This document shows positions 1-6,346 of a stretch of 7,401 nt of DNA, in pieces (position 1 is the first letter of the stretch; every line of letters begins with the position of its first letter). Position numbers and translations under genes: made by a program. A model generated the notes under the pieces. It was not told where the DNA came from. It saw only the letters and a list, made by a program, of their open reading frames with translations, and did not search any database. The DNA is taken from the NCBI GenBank assembly GCA_023260495.1, contig JALQVB010000047.1:1-7401 (forward strand). Direction: 5' to 3'. Origin of the DNA: Aquiluna sp. Lineage in GTDB: Bacteria; Actinomycetota; Actinomycetes; Actinomycetales; Microbacteriaceae.

Positions 1-1274
1 GAATTGAGCTGGCGCTAAAGTCAGGCGACCAGGTCTTGGTTCAGGTAACCAAGGACCCAGTTGGTCAAAAGGGAGCAAGGCTAACCTCACAGGTTTCTCT
101 GCCTGGAAGATTCCTTGTTTATGTTCCCGGTGGAAACATGTCTGGCATCTCCCGCAAGCTACCCGAGGGGGAGCGGGCCAGGCTCAAGCAGATTTTGAAG
201 AGCACGTTGCCGGAGGACGCTGGAGTAATTGTTCGAACTGCTGCAGAAGGCGCCTCAGAAGAGCAGTTGATTCACGATGTGCAGCGGCTGCAGATGCAGT
301 GGGAAGAGATCACGCGACAGGCTGAGAACGGCAAGGCGCCGCTTCAGCTGCATTCGGAGCCGGATCTGCTGGTCAAGATAATTCGCGATGTTTTCAATGA
401 GGATTTCCAGCAGCTTGTGGTCAGTGGTGATGACTCGCTCACGACCATCAAGGAATACCTGCAAAATGTCGCGCCTGATTTGCTTGAGCGTCTAGTGGAA
501 CACAACTCCGAAGAGGACATTTTCGATCACTTCCGCATCGGAGACCAGATTGTCAAGGCGCTAGATCGCAAGGTCTACCTGCCATCGGGTGGATCACTGG
601 TCATCGACCGCACCGAGGCAATGACCGTGGTCGATGTCAACACCGGTAAGTTCATCGGATCCGGCGGAAACCTCGAGGAAACTGTCACCAAGAACAACTT
701 GGAGGCTGCCGAGGAGCTGGTGCGCCAGCTCCGGTTGCGCGACATCGGCGGCATCGTTGTGGTCGATTTCATTGACATGATCCAAGAGTCCAACCAAGAG
801 GCGGTCCGCCGCAGACTCCTTGAGTGTCTTTCAAGAGACCGAACCAAGAACCAAGTTGGCGAAATCACCTCACTTGGCCTAGTTCAAATGACCCGTAAAA
901 AGATTGGCCTGGGGCTCTTGGAGACCTTCTCAGAGCCCTGTGAGTGCTGTGCAGGACGAGGTGTTGTGGTCCATGATGAACCGCGATTCAAGGCTCCGGA
1001 GCAACCTAGTCGCAAGGGTAAGAAGAAAGAAAAGCCCGAGGTTGTCAAGAAGGTGGTGACGGCCGAGCAGGCTGACGCCTTCAAGTCGGTTGTCAACAAG
1101 ATTGCCGGTGTTCAGCCGAGCGAAGAGGTGGAGAAGGAACCAGAGGGCAAGACGGAGATTCTGAACGCAGTCTTAGAGTCCCTGCCGGAGCCTGAGGCAA
1201 CGCCAAAGCCAAAATCTCGACGTGCTAGTTCAGCAGGTCGGAAACAGCGCGCCAAGAAATCAGAGGAATCCTGA
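1..1274 (+). CDS. rne: Ribonuclease E/G, 3' portion (5' end outside window)
   Basis: This is an endoribonuclease of the RNase E/G family, which cleaves single-stranded RNA during mRNA decay and rRNA/tRNA maturation. The frame is open from base 3 to the TGA at 1272-1274, and the codons before the first in-window TTG (36) read as family sequence (LKSGDQVLVQVTKD). The gene is therefore cut by the window edge and does not start at 36. Numbering from that TTG, an S1-domain end (1-30) is followed by the 5'-sensor-like stretch with GGISR-like NMSGISR (34-40) and RTAAEG (67-72). The DNase I-like catalytic part has LPSGGSLVIDRTEA (182-194), VVDVNTG with Asp200, and VVDFIDM with Asp244. These two Asp match the metal-binding pair D303/D346 of E. 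coli RNase E. CECC (302-305) supplies the CxxC Zn-link. The last ~100 residues are Lys/Glu-rich and look disordered, as in actinomycete homologues, where such tails are variable. rne versus rng cannot be fully separated without the N-terminus. Confidence 0.95.
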   Translation, partial: IELALKSGDQVLVQVTKDPVGQKGARLTSQVSLPGRFLVYVPGGNMSGISRKLPEGERARLKQILKSTLPEDAGVIVRTAAEGASEEQLIHDVQRLQMQWEEITRQAENGKAPLQLHSEPDLLVKIIRDVFNEDFQQLVVSGDDSLTTIKEYLQNVAPDLLERLVEHNSEEDIFDHFRIGDQIVKALDRKVYLPSGGSLVIDRTEAMTVVDVNTGKFIGSGGNLEETVTKNNLEAAEELVRQLRLRDIGGIVVVDFIDMIQESNQEAVRRRLLECLSRDRTKNQVGEITSLGLVQMTRKKIGLGLLETFSEPCECCAGRGVVVHDEPRFKAPEQPSRKGKKKEKPEVVKKVVTAEQADAFKSVVNKIAGVQPSEEVEKEPEGKTEILNAVLESLPEPEATPKPKSRRASSAGRKQRAKKSEES

Positions 1275-1280
1275 GAATCA

Positions 1281-1305
1281 CCTTCGCAAATAGGTTGACC
1301 GAAGG
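1281..1305 (+). terminator. Weak inverted repeat after rne, possible terminator
   Basis: CCTTCG (1281-1286) and CGAAGG (1300-1305) form a perfect 6-bp inverted repeat with a 13-nt loop, 6 nt after the RNase E stop. A loosely T-rich stretch (CTTATTCTT, 1306-1314) follows. The stem is short, the loop is long and there is no clean U-run, so termination here would be inefficient. The right arm also abuts and shares a base with the -35 element of the rplU promoter. It could instead be an operator-like site or chance. Confidence 0.3.
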
Positions 1306-1323
1306 CTTATTCTTCACTAAACT
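1295..1323 (+). promoter_or_regulatory. Sigma-70-type promoter of rplU-rpmA
   Basis: TTGACC (1295-1300), a spacer of exactly 17 bp, and TAAACT (1318-1323) together match the housekeeping sigma-factor consensus well. Initiation would be expected near 1329-1331, giving a leader of about 50 nt before the GTG of rplU at 1383. The element lies in the only sizeable gap in the left half of the window and is correctly placed to drive the ribosomal-protein pair independently of rne. The leader shows no obvious strong hairpin; whether it carries autoregulation by L21 cannot be judged from sequence alone. Confidence 0.65.
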
Positions 1324-1382
1324 TAGCCGCTGTTGCTCGTGTCATTAGACGCCAGCTAATTCCCGCAAAGATAGGTTTCAAA

Positions 1383-1688
1383 GTGGTATACGCAGTAGTA
1401 CGTGCAGGTGGCCGCCAGGAAAAGGTCGAGGTCGGCACCATCGTAACCATGAACCGGATTTCCGAGACTTCCGGCCAGGTTGAGCTACCCGCTCTACTTT
1501 TGGTCGACGGCGAGAAGGTCACCAGCGATCCAAAGGCTCTTGCCAAGGTCAAGGTCGTGGCTGAGGTTCTAGACCAGACTCGTGGTCCGAAAATCATCAT
1601 CCAGAAGTACAAGAACAAGACTGGCTACAAGAAGCGCCAGGGTCACCGTCAGGACCTGACTCGCGTCAAGGTCACCGAGATCAAGTAG
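1383..1688 (+). CDS. rplU: 50S ribosomal protein L21
   Basis: This is a 101-residue large-subunit ribosomal protein that binds 23S rRNA; E. coli L21 is 103 residues. The start is GTG at 1383, giving the usual N-terminus [18 protein letters not shown]. The family core LLVDGEKV is at about 40-47. The C-terminus carries the basic signature [14 protein letters not shown] followed by TRVKVTEIK, which corresponds to the L21 rRNA-binding end. The ribosome-binding site is modest (AAAGATAGG, 1367-1375, 7 nt from the GTG). It is the first gene of a two-gene unit with rpmA, 10 nt apart, and lies behind a well-formed promoter. This pairing is nearly universal in bacteria. Confidence 0.98.
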   Translation: MVYAVVRAGGRQEKVEVGTIVTMNRISETSGQVELPALLLVDGEKVTSDPKALAKVKVVAEVLDQTRGPKIIIQKYKNKTGYKKRQGHRQDLTRVKVTEIK

Positions 1689-1698
1689 GTAAGTAGAT

Positions 1699-1950
1699 AT
1701 GGCATCCAAAAAGGGAGTTAGCTCCACTCGTAACGGTCGCGACTCGAACGCTCAGCGCCTAGGCGTGAAGCGCCACGACGGCCAGGTTGTCAACGCCGGT
1801 GAGATTCTAGTTCGCCAGCGCGGCACTCACTTCCACCCGGGCGTAAACGTTGGCCGTGGCAAGGATGACACTCTATTCGCACTGGCCGCCGGTGCTGTTG
1901 AGTTCGGAGCCAAGGCTGGTCGTCGCGTTGTAAACGTGGTGGCTAAGTAA
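1699..1950 (+). CDS. rpmA: 50S ribosomal protein L27
   Basis: This is an 83-residue L27, whose N-terminal tail reaches towards the peptidyl-transferase centre. The sequence begins [20 protein letters not shown] and includes the family core LGVKRHDGQ and [16 protein letters not shown]. The ATG at 1699 leaves the protein without the N-terminal extension that Firmicutes L27 carries and must have cleaved, so no Prp-type processing is expected. The Shine-Dalgarno-like AGGT (1687-1690) overlaps the stop codon of rplU, so translation is probably coupled. A strong intrinsic terminator follows 12 nt after the stop codon. Confidence 0.98.
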   Translation: MASKKGVSSTRNGRDSNAQRLGVKRHDGQVVNAGEILVRQRGTHFHPGVNVGRGKDDTLFALAAGAVEFGAKAGRRVVNVVAK

Positions 1951-1962
1951 ATAGCTTTATCC

Positions 1963-1996
1963 AAAGAGGCGGTCCCGCTGGGGTCCGCCTCTTTTT
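1963..1996 (+). terminator. Intrinsic terminator of the rplU-rpmA unit
   Basis: AAAGAGGCGG (1963-1972) pairs perfectly with CCGCCTCTTT (1985-1994), a 10-bp GC-rich stem. A T-T mismatch comes next, then three more C-G pairs (1974-1976 with 1981-1983), closed by a GCTG loop. The right arm runs directly into a T tract (1992-1996). This is a textbook Rho-independent terminator. It sits between rpmA and obgE, so obgE needs read-through or its own promoter. Confidence 0.93.
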
Positions 1997-2001
1997 AGTT
2001 C

Positions 2002-2006
2002 AGGAG
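2002..2006 (+). promoter_or_regulatory. Shine-Dalgarno site of obgE
   Basis: AGGAG lies 6 nt upstream of the ATG at 2013 and is one of the strongest ribosome-binding sites in the window. It fixes the obgE start. Only 16 nt separate the terminator T tract from the start codon. Confidence 0.8.
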
Positions 2007-2012
2007 TAGGTC

Positions 2013-3512
2013 ATGGTCAGTTTCGTAGATCAAGTGACGCTTCACCTGCGCGCTGGTGATGGTGGTAATGGTTGCACCTCCATTAGGCGCGAGAAATTCA
2101 AACCACTAGCCGGCCCAGATGGCGGCAACGGTGGCGATGGCGGCACCATCAAGCTGATTTCCGATCACAACGTAACCACCCTGCTTGACTATCACCACAG
2201 GCCCCACCGAGCAGCAAAGAATGGTGGCAACGGCCAGGGTGACTACAACAACGGTGCCACCGGTGATGACCTTGTGCTTCCGGTCCCAGTCGGCACGGTG
2301 GTAAAGAGCGCATCGGGTGAAACAATTGCGGACTTGGCTCATGCTGGCATGGAGCTGGTGGTTGCCCTTGGCGGACAGGGTGGTTTGGGAAATGCCGCGC
2401 TAGCGAACCGCAGGCGAATAGCCCCGGGTTTCCACTTGCTGGGCGTGCCGGGTTGGCAAGGCGATGTAGTTCTTGAGCTGAAGACAGTTGCCGACATAGC
2501 ACTGGTTGGCTTCCCCAGCGCCGGTAAGTCCTCTTTGGTTGCCGCTTTGAGCTCTGCTCGTCCGAAGATCGCTGATTATCCATTTACCACACTGCACCCA
2601 AACCTGGGCGTAGTGCAGGCCGGACAGGATCGCTACACGATTGCAGACGTGCCCGGACTTATCGAGGGTGCGTCTGAGGGTAAAGGACTTGGTTTGGAGT
2701 TCCTGCGCCACGTTGAGCGCTGTGCGGCACTCTGCCACGTAATTGACTGCGCCACCATGGAGCCTGGCCGCGATCCAATTTCAGATCTCGAGGTAATCCT
2801 CGCCGAGCTGGAGAAGTATGAGGTCCCAGAAAACCAAACGCCGCTTATTGAGCGCCCACAGGTGATCGCACTCAACAAGATTGATGTTCCTGACGCCAAG
2901 GAACTGGCTGAGTTTGTGCTTCCCGAGCTGAAATCACGCGGCTACCCGGTGTACTTGATTTCCACAGCCACGACCGAGGGCTTGAAGGAGCTTAGTTTCT
3001 CCCTTGCTCGGCTTGCCGCCGAGGGTCGCCCAGAGGTTGCCGAATCGCCATCTCGCTTTTCGCTGCTCGCTGACCGAAAAGAGGATTCATCCTTCGTAGT
3101 GCGGGCAGAAATCATGGCTGGCGAAGAGGTGTTCCGCGTGCTCGGAGCAAAGCCGGAGCGCTGGGTGGCCCAGACAGATTTTGGAAATGCCGAGGCGATT
3201 GGTTATCTGGCAGAGCGGCTTGCCAAGTTGGGCGTTGAGGACGAACTGCTGAAGGCGGGTGCCAAGACAGGCTCCACGGTAATCATTGGTGCCGGAAACG
3301 GCGTTGTATTCGACTGGAACCCACTGGTCTCATCGCTCGTGGAGACCGTTGATGGCCCTAGGGGTTCGGATGAGCGCATTGATGGCTCAGGAAGGCGCAC
3401 AAATAAAGAGCGCCGCGTCGAGTACTACGACATGATGGATCAGCGGGCTCGTGGTCGCGCCGAGCGTGAAGCGGTACGGGAGCAGAGTCTTTTAGATGAG
3501 GGAAACGAGTGA
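2013..3512 (+). CDS. obgE: GTPase Obg/CgtA
   Basis: This 499-residue P-loop GTPase acts in late 50S assembly and is linked to stringent and stress responses. The glycine-rich Obg domain (about 1-158) shows GDGGNG, PDGGNGGDGG, NGGNGQGDYNNG and GGQGGLGN. The G domain follows: G1 GFPSAGKSS (166-174), switch I DYPFTTLHPNLG (188-199), G3 DVPGLIEGA (212-220), G4 NKID (288-291) and a G5-like STAT (317-320). The OCT domain (about 348-436) ends in VVFDWNP. Residues 440-499 form a charged tail rich in Arg, Glu and Asp, a typical actinomycete extension; E. coli ObgE is about 390 residues. All nucleotide-binding motifs are intact. The ATG at 2013 has a strong AGGAG. The stop overlaps the GTG of proB by 4 nt. 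Confidence 0.97.
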   Translation: MVSFVDQVTLHLRAGDGGNGCTSIRREKFKPLAGPDGGNGGDGGTIKLISDHNVTTLLDYHHRPHRAAKNGGNGQGDYNNGATGDDLVLPVPVGTVVKSASGETIADLAHAGMELVVALGGQGGLGNAALANRRRIAPGFHLLGVPGWQGDVVLELKTVADIALVGFPSAGKSSLVAALSSARPKIADYPFTTLHPNLGVVQAGQDRYTIADVPGLIEGASEGKGLGLEFLRHVERCAALCHVIDCATMEPGRDPISDLEVILAELEKYEVPENQTPLIERPQVIALNKIDVPDAKELAEFVLPELKSRGYPVYLISTATTEGLKELSFSLARLAAEGRPEVAESPSRFSLLADRKEDSSFVVRAEIMAGEEVFRVLGAKPERWVAQTDFGNAEAIGYLAERLAKLGVEDELLKAGAKTGSTVIIGAGNGVVFDWNPLVSSLVETVDGPRGSDERIDGSGRRTNKERRVEYYDMMDQRARGRAEREAVREQSLLDEGNE

Positions 3513-4279
3513 ACCAAGAACTAATTGGTGGCGCCAAGCGCATTGTCATCAAGGTTGGGTCAAGCTCAATCACTGGAGCCAATGAATCCAAGTTGGATGG
3601 AATTGTGGACCTCGCCGTGAGGCTCATGGATTCCGGCAAGGACGTGCTTATTGTCAGCTCCGGAGCCATCGCAACGGCAGCCCCCATGATTGGACTTACG
3701 GTAAAGAGCGAAGATCTGGCCACCTCGCAGGCACTGGCTAGCATTGGTCAAGCTAGATTGATGGCCCGCTACGAACGCTCGTTAGCCCGGCACAACCGAA
3801 TTCCAGCGCAAATCCTGCTGACGGTGGACAACTTGGAAGAGGACGTCACCCGAACTAATGCTCAGCGTGCCCTGGAGCGACTAATTGAAATCGGTGTCGT
3901 TCCGGTTATTAACGAAAACGACTCGGTTGCCACGCAAGAGATCCGCTTCGGTGATAACGACCAGTTGGCCGCCAGGGTTTCCGGGCTGTTTGGTGCGGAT
4001 TTGCTGCTGCTGCTAAGCGATGTGGACTCTCTCTACACCGCACCCCCAAGCGAGGCCGGGGCAGAGCGAATCCCGGTGGTTTCTTTTGGTGCAGACCTCA
4101 GTGAGGTGCAAGTTTCTGGCACCTCCACCGGCTATGGCACCGGTGGTGCCCTAACTAAGTTGGCGGCGGCTCGACAGGCTGCCGAAAACGGAGTCGGCGT
4201 AATTCTCACTGCAACCGAAAATGTCAGCGTGCTGGACACTGAGGAGTGCAATCACACCTGGTTTGAGCCAGCTAGGTAG
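3509..4279 (+). CDS. proB: Glutamate 5-kinase, short form without PUA domain
   Basis: ProB phosphorylates L-glutamate with ATP, the committed and usually proline-inhibited step of proline synthesis in the cytoplasm. The 256 residues are almost entirely an amino-acid-kinase domain: IKVGSSS (14-20) near the ATP site, SSGAIA (50-55), NENDSV (135-140), FGDNDQLAA (147-155), LSDVDSLY (169-176) and GTGGALTK (210-217). The protein ends just after NHTWFEPA, where the family's kinase domain closes, so the roughly 100-residue PUA domain of E. coli ProB (367 residues) is absent. The frame ends at a normal TAG and proA begins 21 nt later, so this is a natural short form and not a frameshift remnant. Ala214 replaces the Met common in GTGGMxTK. 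The GTG start overlaps the obgE stop (GTGA), with GAGGG at 3498-3502 as ribosome-binding site. Confidence 0.95.
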   Translation: MNQELIGGAKRIVIKVGSSSITGANESKLDGIVDLAVRLMDSGKDVLIVSSGAIATAAPMIGLTVKSEDLATSQALASIGQARLMARYERSLARHNRIPAQILLTVDNLEEDVTRTNAQRALERLIEIGVVPVINENDSVATQEIRFGDNDQLAARVSGLFGADLLLLLSDVDSLYTAPPSEAGAERIPVVSFGADLSEVQVSGTSTGYGTGGALTKLAAARQAAENGVGVILTATENVSVLDTEECNHTWFEPAR

Positions 4280-4293
4280 CCCCAGACTAGGAT
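4263..4293 (+). promoter_or_regulatory. Possible internal, near-leaderless proA promoter
   Basis: TAGGAT (4288-4293) fits the TAnnnT form of a -10 element and ends 7 nt before the proA ATG. TTGAGC (4263-4268) lies upstream, but with a long 19-bp spacer. If used, transcription would start at or within a base or two of the ATG, the geometry of leaderless mRNAs that are common in actinomycetes. The same bases (AGGA) may simply be the proA ribosome-binding site, so this is tentative. Confidence 0.3.
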
Positions 4294-4300
4294 TCTTCTC

Positions 4301-5542
4301 ATGTCAGTGACCACAATCTTGCAGTCGGCAAAGCAAGCGGCGCCAGCGTTGGGGCGTGCAAACACCAAGCAAAAGAACGAGCTTTTAGCCCTAATTGCGG
4401 ATGCGCTTGAAACCAACAGCAATCGGATCATCGAGGCAAATCAAGTAGATCTTGCCAAAGGCACTGCAAATGGACTCACTAAAGGTCTTCTAGACCGTCT
4501 CACGCTAACCCAAGAGCGCATTCAGGGACTTGCGAGCGCGGTGCGGGAAATCATCGCGCTGCCAGATCCAGTGGGGGAGTTGGTGCGAGGCAGAACATTA
4601 GCCAACGGAATTCGTTTGGCCCAGGTACGGGTCCCATTTGGGGTAGTTGGTTGCATCTACGAGGCAAGGCCAAATGTGACCGTCGACATTGCAGCGCTGG
4701 CAATAAAGAGCGGCAACGCCGCGGTGTTGCGTGGTGGCAGTGCCGCGGAACAGACCAACAAGGTTCTGGTTTCGGTGATTCAGAGCTGTCTGGCCGGCGC
4801 CGGATTTGAAGCTGCAGCCATCTCCACCGTAGATGAATACGGCCGCGATGGCGCGGTGGCGATGATGCAGGCACGGGGCTTGATTGACGTCCTCATACCG
4901 CGTGGTTCGGCCAACCTGATTCAGACAGTTGTGACCGAATCCAAGGTTCCAGTTATTGAAACCGGGGATGGCATTGTGCATCTCTTTGTGGACGAGAGCG
5001 CAGATCTTGAGAAGGCCGTCCCGATCATTATTAACTCGAAGGCTCAACGACCTTCGGTGTGCAATTCGTTGGAGACCCTGCTGGTTCACGAGGCAATCGC
5101 TCAAGATCTTTTGGAATCGCTCATACCTGCCATCCTTGATGCTGGCATTACGGTTCACGGCTGCTGGAGAACCCAAGAGTTAATCGATTGCGTTCCGGCA
5201 ACTGACGCCGATTGGGCAACCGAGTATCTTTCGCTGGATCTTTCGGTGAAGATCGTGGCCAACATGGATGAAGCCTTGGAGCATATCTCGCGCTATTCGA
5301 CGCACCACACCGAATCCATCCTGACCGAGAGCATCGCAAACGCCGATCGCTTCTTGCTTGAGGTGGATTCGGCGGCGGTGATGGTGAACACCTCCACACG
5401 ATTCACGGACGGTGGCGAGTTTGGATTTGGTGCCGAGGTTGGAATTTCGACTCAAAAGATGCATGCCCGGGGCCCAATGGGCCTGGCCGAGCTGACCAGC
5501 ACCAAGTGGTTAATTCGCGGTGATGGTCAGATACGAGGCTAA
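4301..5542 (+). CDS. proA: Gamma-glutamyl phosphate reductase
   Basis: ProA reduces gamma-glutamyl phosphate with NADPH to glutamate-5-semialdehyde, the second step of proline synthesis, directly after ProB. The 413 residues match the family length (E. coli 417). GVVGCIYEARPNVTVD (114-129), LRGGSAAE (143-150) and PRGSANLI (200-207) lie in the nucleotide-binding domain. RPSVCNSLETLL (250-261) holds the expected catalytic Cys254. RFTDGGEFGFGAEVGIST (367-384) and MHARGPMGL (387-395) form the conserved C-terminal block, and the end TKWLIRGDGQIRG is typical. Start is the ATG at 4301, with AGGA (4289-4292) 8 nt upstream. It follows proB by 21 nt; ProB and ProA handle a labile intermediate, so co-expression makes sense. 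No defects are seen. Confidence 0.97.
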   Translation: MSVTTILQSAKQAAPALGRANTKQKNELLALIADALETNSNRIIEANQVDLAKGTANGLTKGLLDRLTLTQERIQGLASAVREIIALPDPVGELVRGRTLANGIRLAQVRVPFGVVGCIYEARPNVTVDIAALAIKSGNAAVLRGGSAAEQTNKVLVSVIQSCLAGAGFEAAAISTVDEYGRDGAVAMMQARGLIDVLIPRGSANLIQTVVTESKVPVIETGDGIVHLFVDESADLEKAVPIIINSKAQRPSVCNSLETLLVHEAIAQDLLESLIPAILDAGITVHGCWRTQELIDCVPATDADWATEYLSLDLSVKIVANMDEALEHISRYSTHHTESILTESIANADRFLLEVDSAAVMVNTSTRFTDGGEFGFGAEVGISTQKMHARGPMGLAELTSTKWLIRGDGQIRG

Positions 5543-5558
5543 ACTACTAGGAAGTCAC

Positions 5559-5564
5559 AAGGAG
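5559..5564 (+). promoter_or_regulatory. Shine-Dalgarno site of the small membrane ORF
   Basis: AAGGAG lies 5 nt upstream of the TTG at 5570, 17 nt after the proA stop. It is the best-matching ribosome-binding site in the right half of the window. It is the main evidence that the short ORF is translated and starts at this TTG and not at the internal TTG 5582 or ATG 5621. Confidence 0.7.
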
Positions 5565-5569
5565 TTATT

Positions 5570-5746
5570 TTGGTTTCTGTATTGCTAAGCGAAGCGGTTG
5601 TTCACCACGCTGAATTGCCTATGCCTGCCATTCTCTATGGCGTTGTCGCAATGGGTCTGTTCTTGGCACTAGCACTGGTTACCTGGTCCTACAAAGACGT
5701 CTCCAACCGCAATCCTCGCCGCTCTAACAAGCAGGCCGGTCACTAG
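5570..5746 (+). CDS. Small single-pass membrane protein between proA and nadD, unknown function
   Basis: This 58-residue ORF starts at TTG 5570 and stops at TAG 5744-5746. It fills the otherwise unexplained 210-nt gap between proA and nadD. The N-terminus is short and mildly polar (SEAVVHHAELP). A hydrophobic span follows at about residues 19-39 (AILYGVVAMGLFLALALV, then TWSY). The tail is basic and hydrophilic (KDVSNRNPRRSNKQAGH). By the positive-inside rule the C-terminus should be cytoplasmic and the N-terminus outside. Support comes from the strong AAGGAG and the operon position; from memory, Microbacteriaceae genomes often have a similar short hypothetical protein at this spot with an LPMP...WSY...N pattern. 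It stays in frame with nadD. No function can be assigned. Confidence 0.75.
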   Translation: MVSVLLSEAVVHHAELPMPAILYGVVAMGLFLALALVTWSYKDVSNRNPRRSNKQAGH

Positions 5747-5752
5747 CTCCTC

Positions 5753-6346
5753 ATGGCCGCTAATCGGCCACGCATCGGCGTGATGGGTGGAACTTTCGAC
5801 CCGATTCACAACGGACACCTGGTTGCCGCTAGCGAGGCTGCCGATGCTCTAAATCTGGACGAGGTAATCTTCGTTCCAACCGGTCAGCCCTGGCACAAAA
5901 AGGTAGTCTCTACCGCTGAGCACCGCTATTTAATGACCGTTATTGCAACCGCCGCCAATCCAAGGTTCAGCGTTTCGCGAGTTGACATTGATCGACCTGG
6001 AACCACTTACACCGTCGACACACTGCGCGAAATTGCTGCTCAGCACCCCGATGCCGACCTCTTCTTCATCTCCGGAGCCGACGCTATCGCCCAGATCTTG
6101 GCGTGGAAGCAGATAGACGAAATTTGGGGACTGGCGCACTTTGTTGCGGTCACTCGCCCGGGACACAATCTGGAGCTTCCAGCAGCTCCCGAGGGCACAA
6201 TTTCGATGCTGGAGGTGCCGGCGCTAGCTATCTCCTCCACCGATGTTAGGCACCGAGCTGAGGCGGGTAAGCCGATTTGGTATTTGGTACCTGACGGAGT
6301 TGTTCAGTACATTGCAAAGCACAACCTTTACACGGGAGTGCAGTGA
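5753..6346 (+). CDS. nadD: Nicotinate-nucleotide adenylyltransferase
   Basis: NadD adenylates nicotinic acid mononucleotide with ATP to give deamido-NAD, the penultimate step of NAD synthesis. The 197 residues form a nucleotidyltransferase Rossmann domain. Visible are [11 protein letters not shown] (12-22, the GxFxPxHxGH ATP site), PTGQPWHKK (42-50), TYTVDTL (85-91), FISGADAI (105-112) and ISSTDVR (160-166, the C-terminal ATP-binding signature). The start at ATG 5753 is set by an in-frame TAG at 5744-5746 and by RIGVMGG beginning at residue 7. No Shine-Dalgarno sequence is visible in the upstream CACTAGCTCCTC, so initiation probably depends on ribosomes terminating 6 nt earlier on the small membrane ORF. 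The stop overlaps the next gene by 4 nt. Functional motifs are complete. Confidence 0.96.
   Translation: MAANRPRIGVMGGTFDPIHNGHLVAASEAADALNLDEVIFVPTGQPWHKKVVSTAEHRYLMTVIATAANPRFSVSRVDIDRPGTTYTVDTLREIAAQHPDADLFFISGADAIAQILAWKQIDEIWGLAHFVAVTRPGHNLELPAAPEGTISMLEVPALAISSTDVRHRAEAGKPIWYLVPDGVVQYIAKHNLYTGVQ

Noticed and set aside
36..38. TTG at 36 as the start of the RNase E/G gene
   Set aside because: The frame stays open to the window edge and upstream codons continue S1-domain sequence, so the true start lies outside.
575..868. Antisense open frame opposite the RNase E catalytic region
   Set aside because: It lies entirely opposite strongly conserved RNase E motifs, shows no recognisable domain and has the composition expected of a mirrored coding strand.
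1928..1957. TTGTAA-N18-TAGCTT as a promoter for obgE
   Set aside because: It is a poor match, lies in and just after rpmA, and would start transcription at the base of the terminator hairpin; kept only as a remote possibility.
2055..2260. Repetitive GGTGGCAAC-like DNA, possible tandem repeat
   Set aside because: Fully explained by the Gly-rich loops of the Obg domain (GDGGNG-type motifs); units are irregular.
2149..2583. 144-codon antisense frame opposite the Obg domain
   Set aside because: It is a by-product of the glycine-rich GGN codons of obgE; the translated product has no coherent domain.
4598..5176. 192-codon antisense frame opposite proA
   Set aside because: Long, but opposite a complete and well-conserved ProA including the catalytic Cys; no family features and no neighbouring antisense genes.
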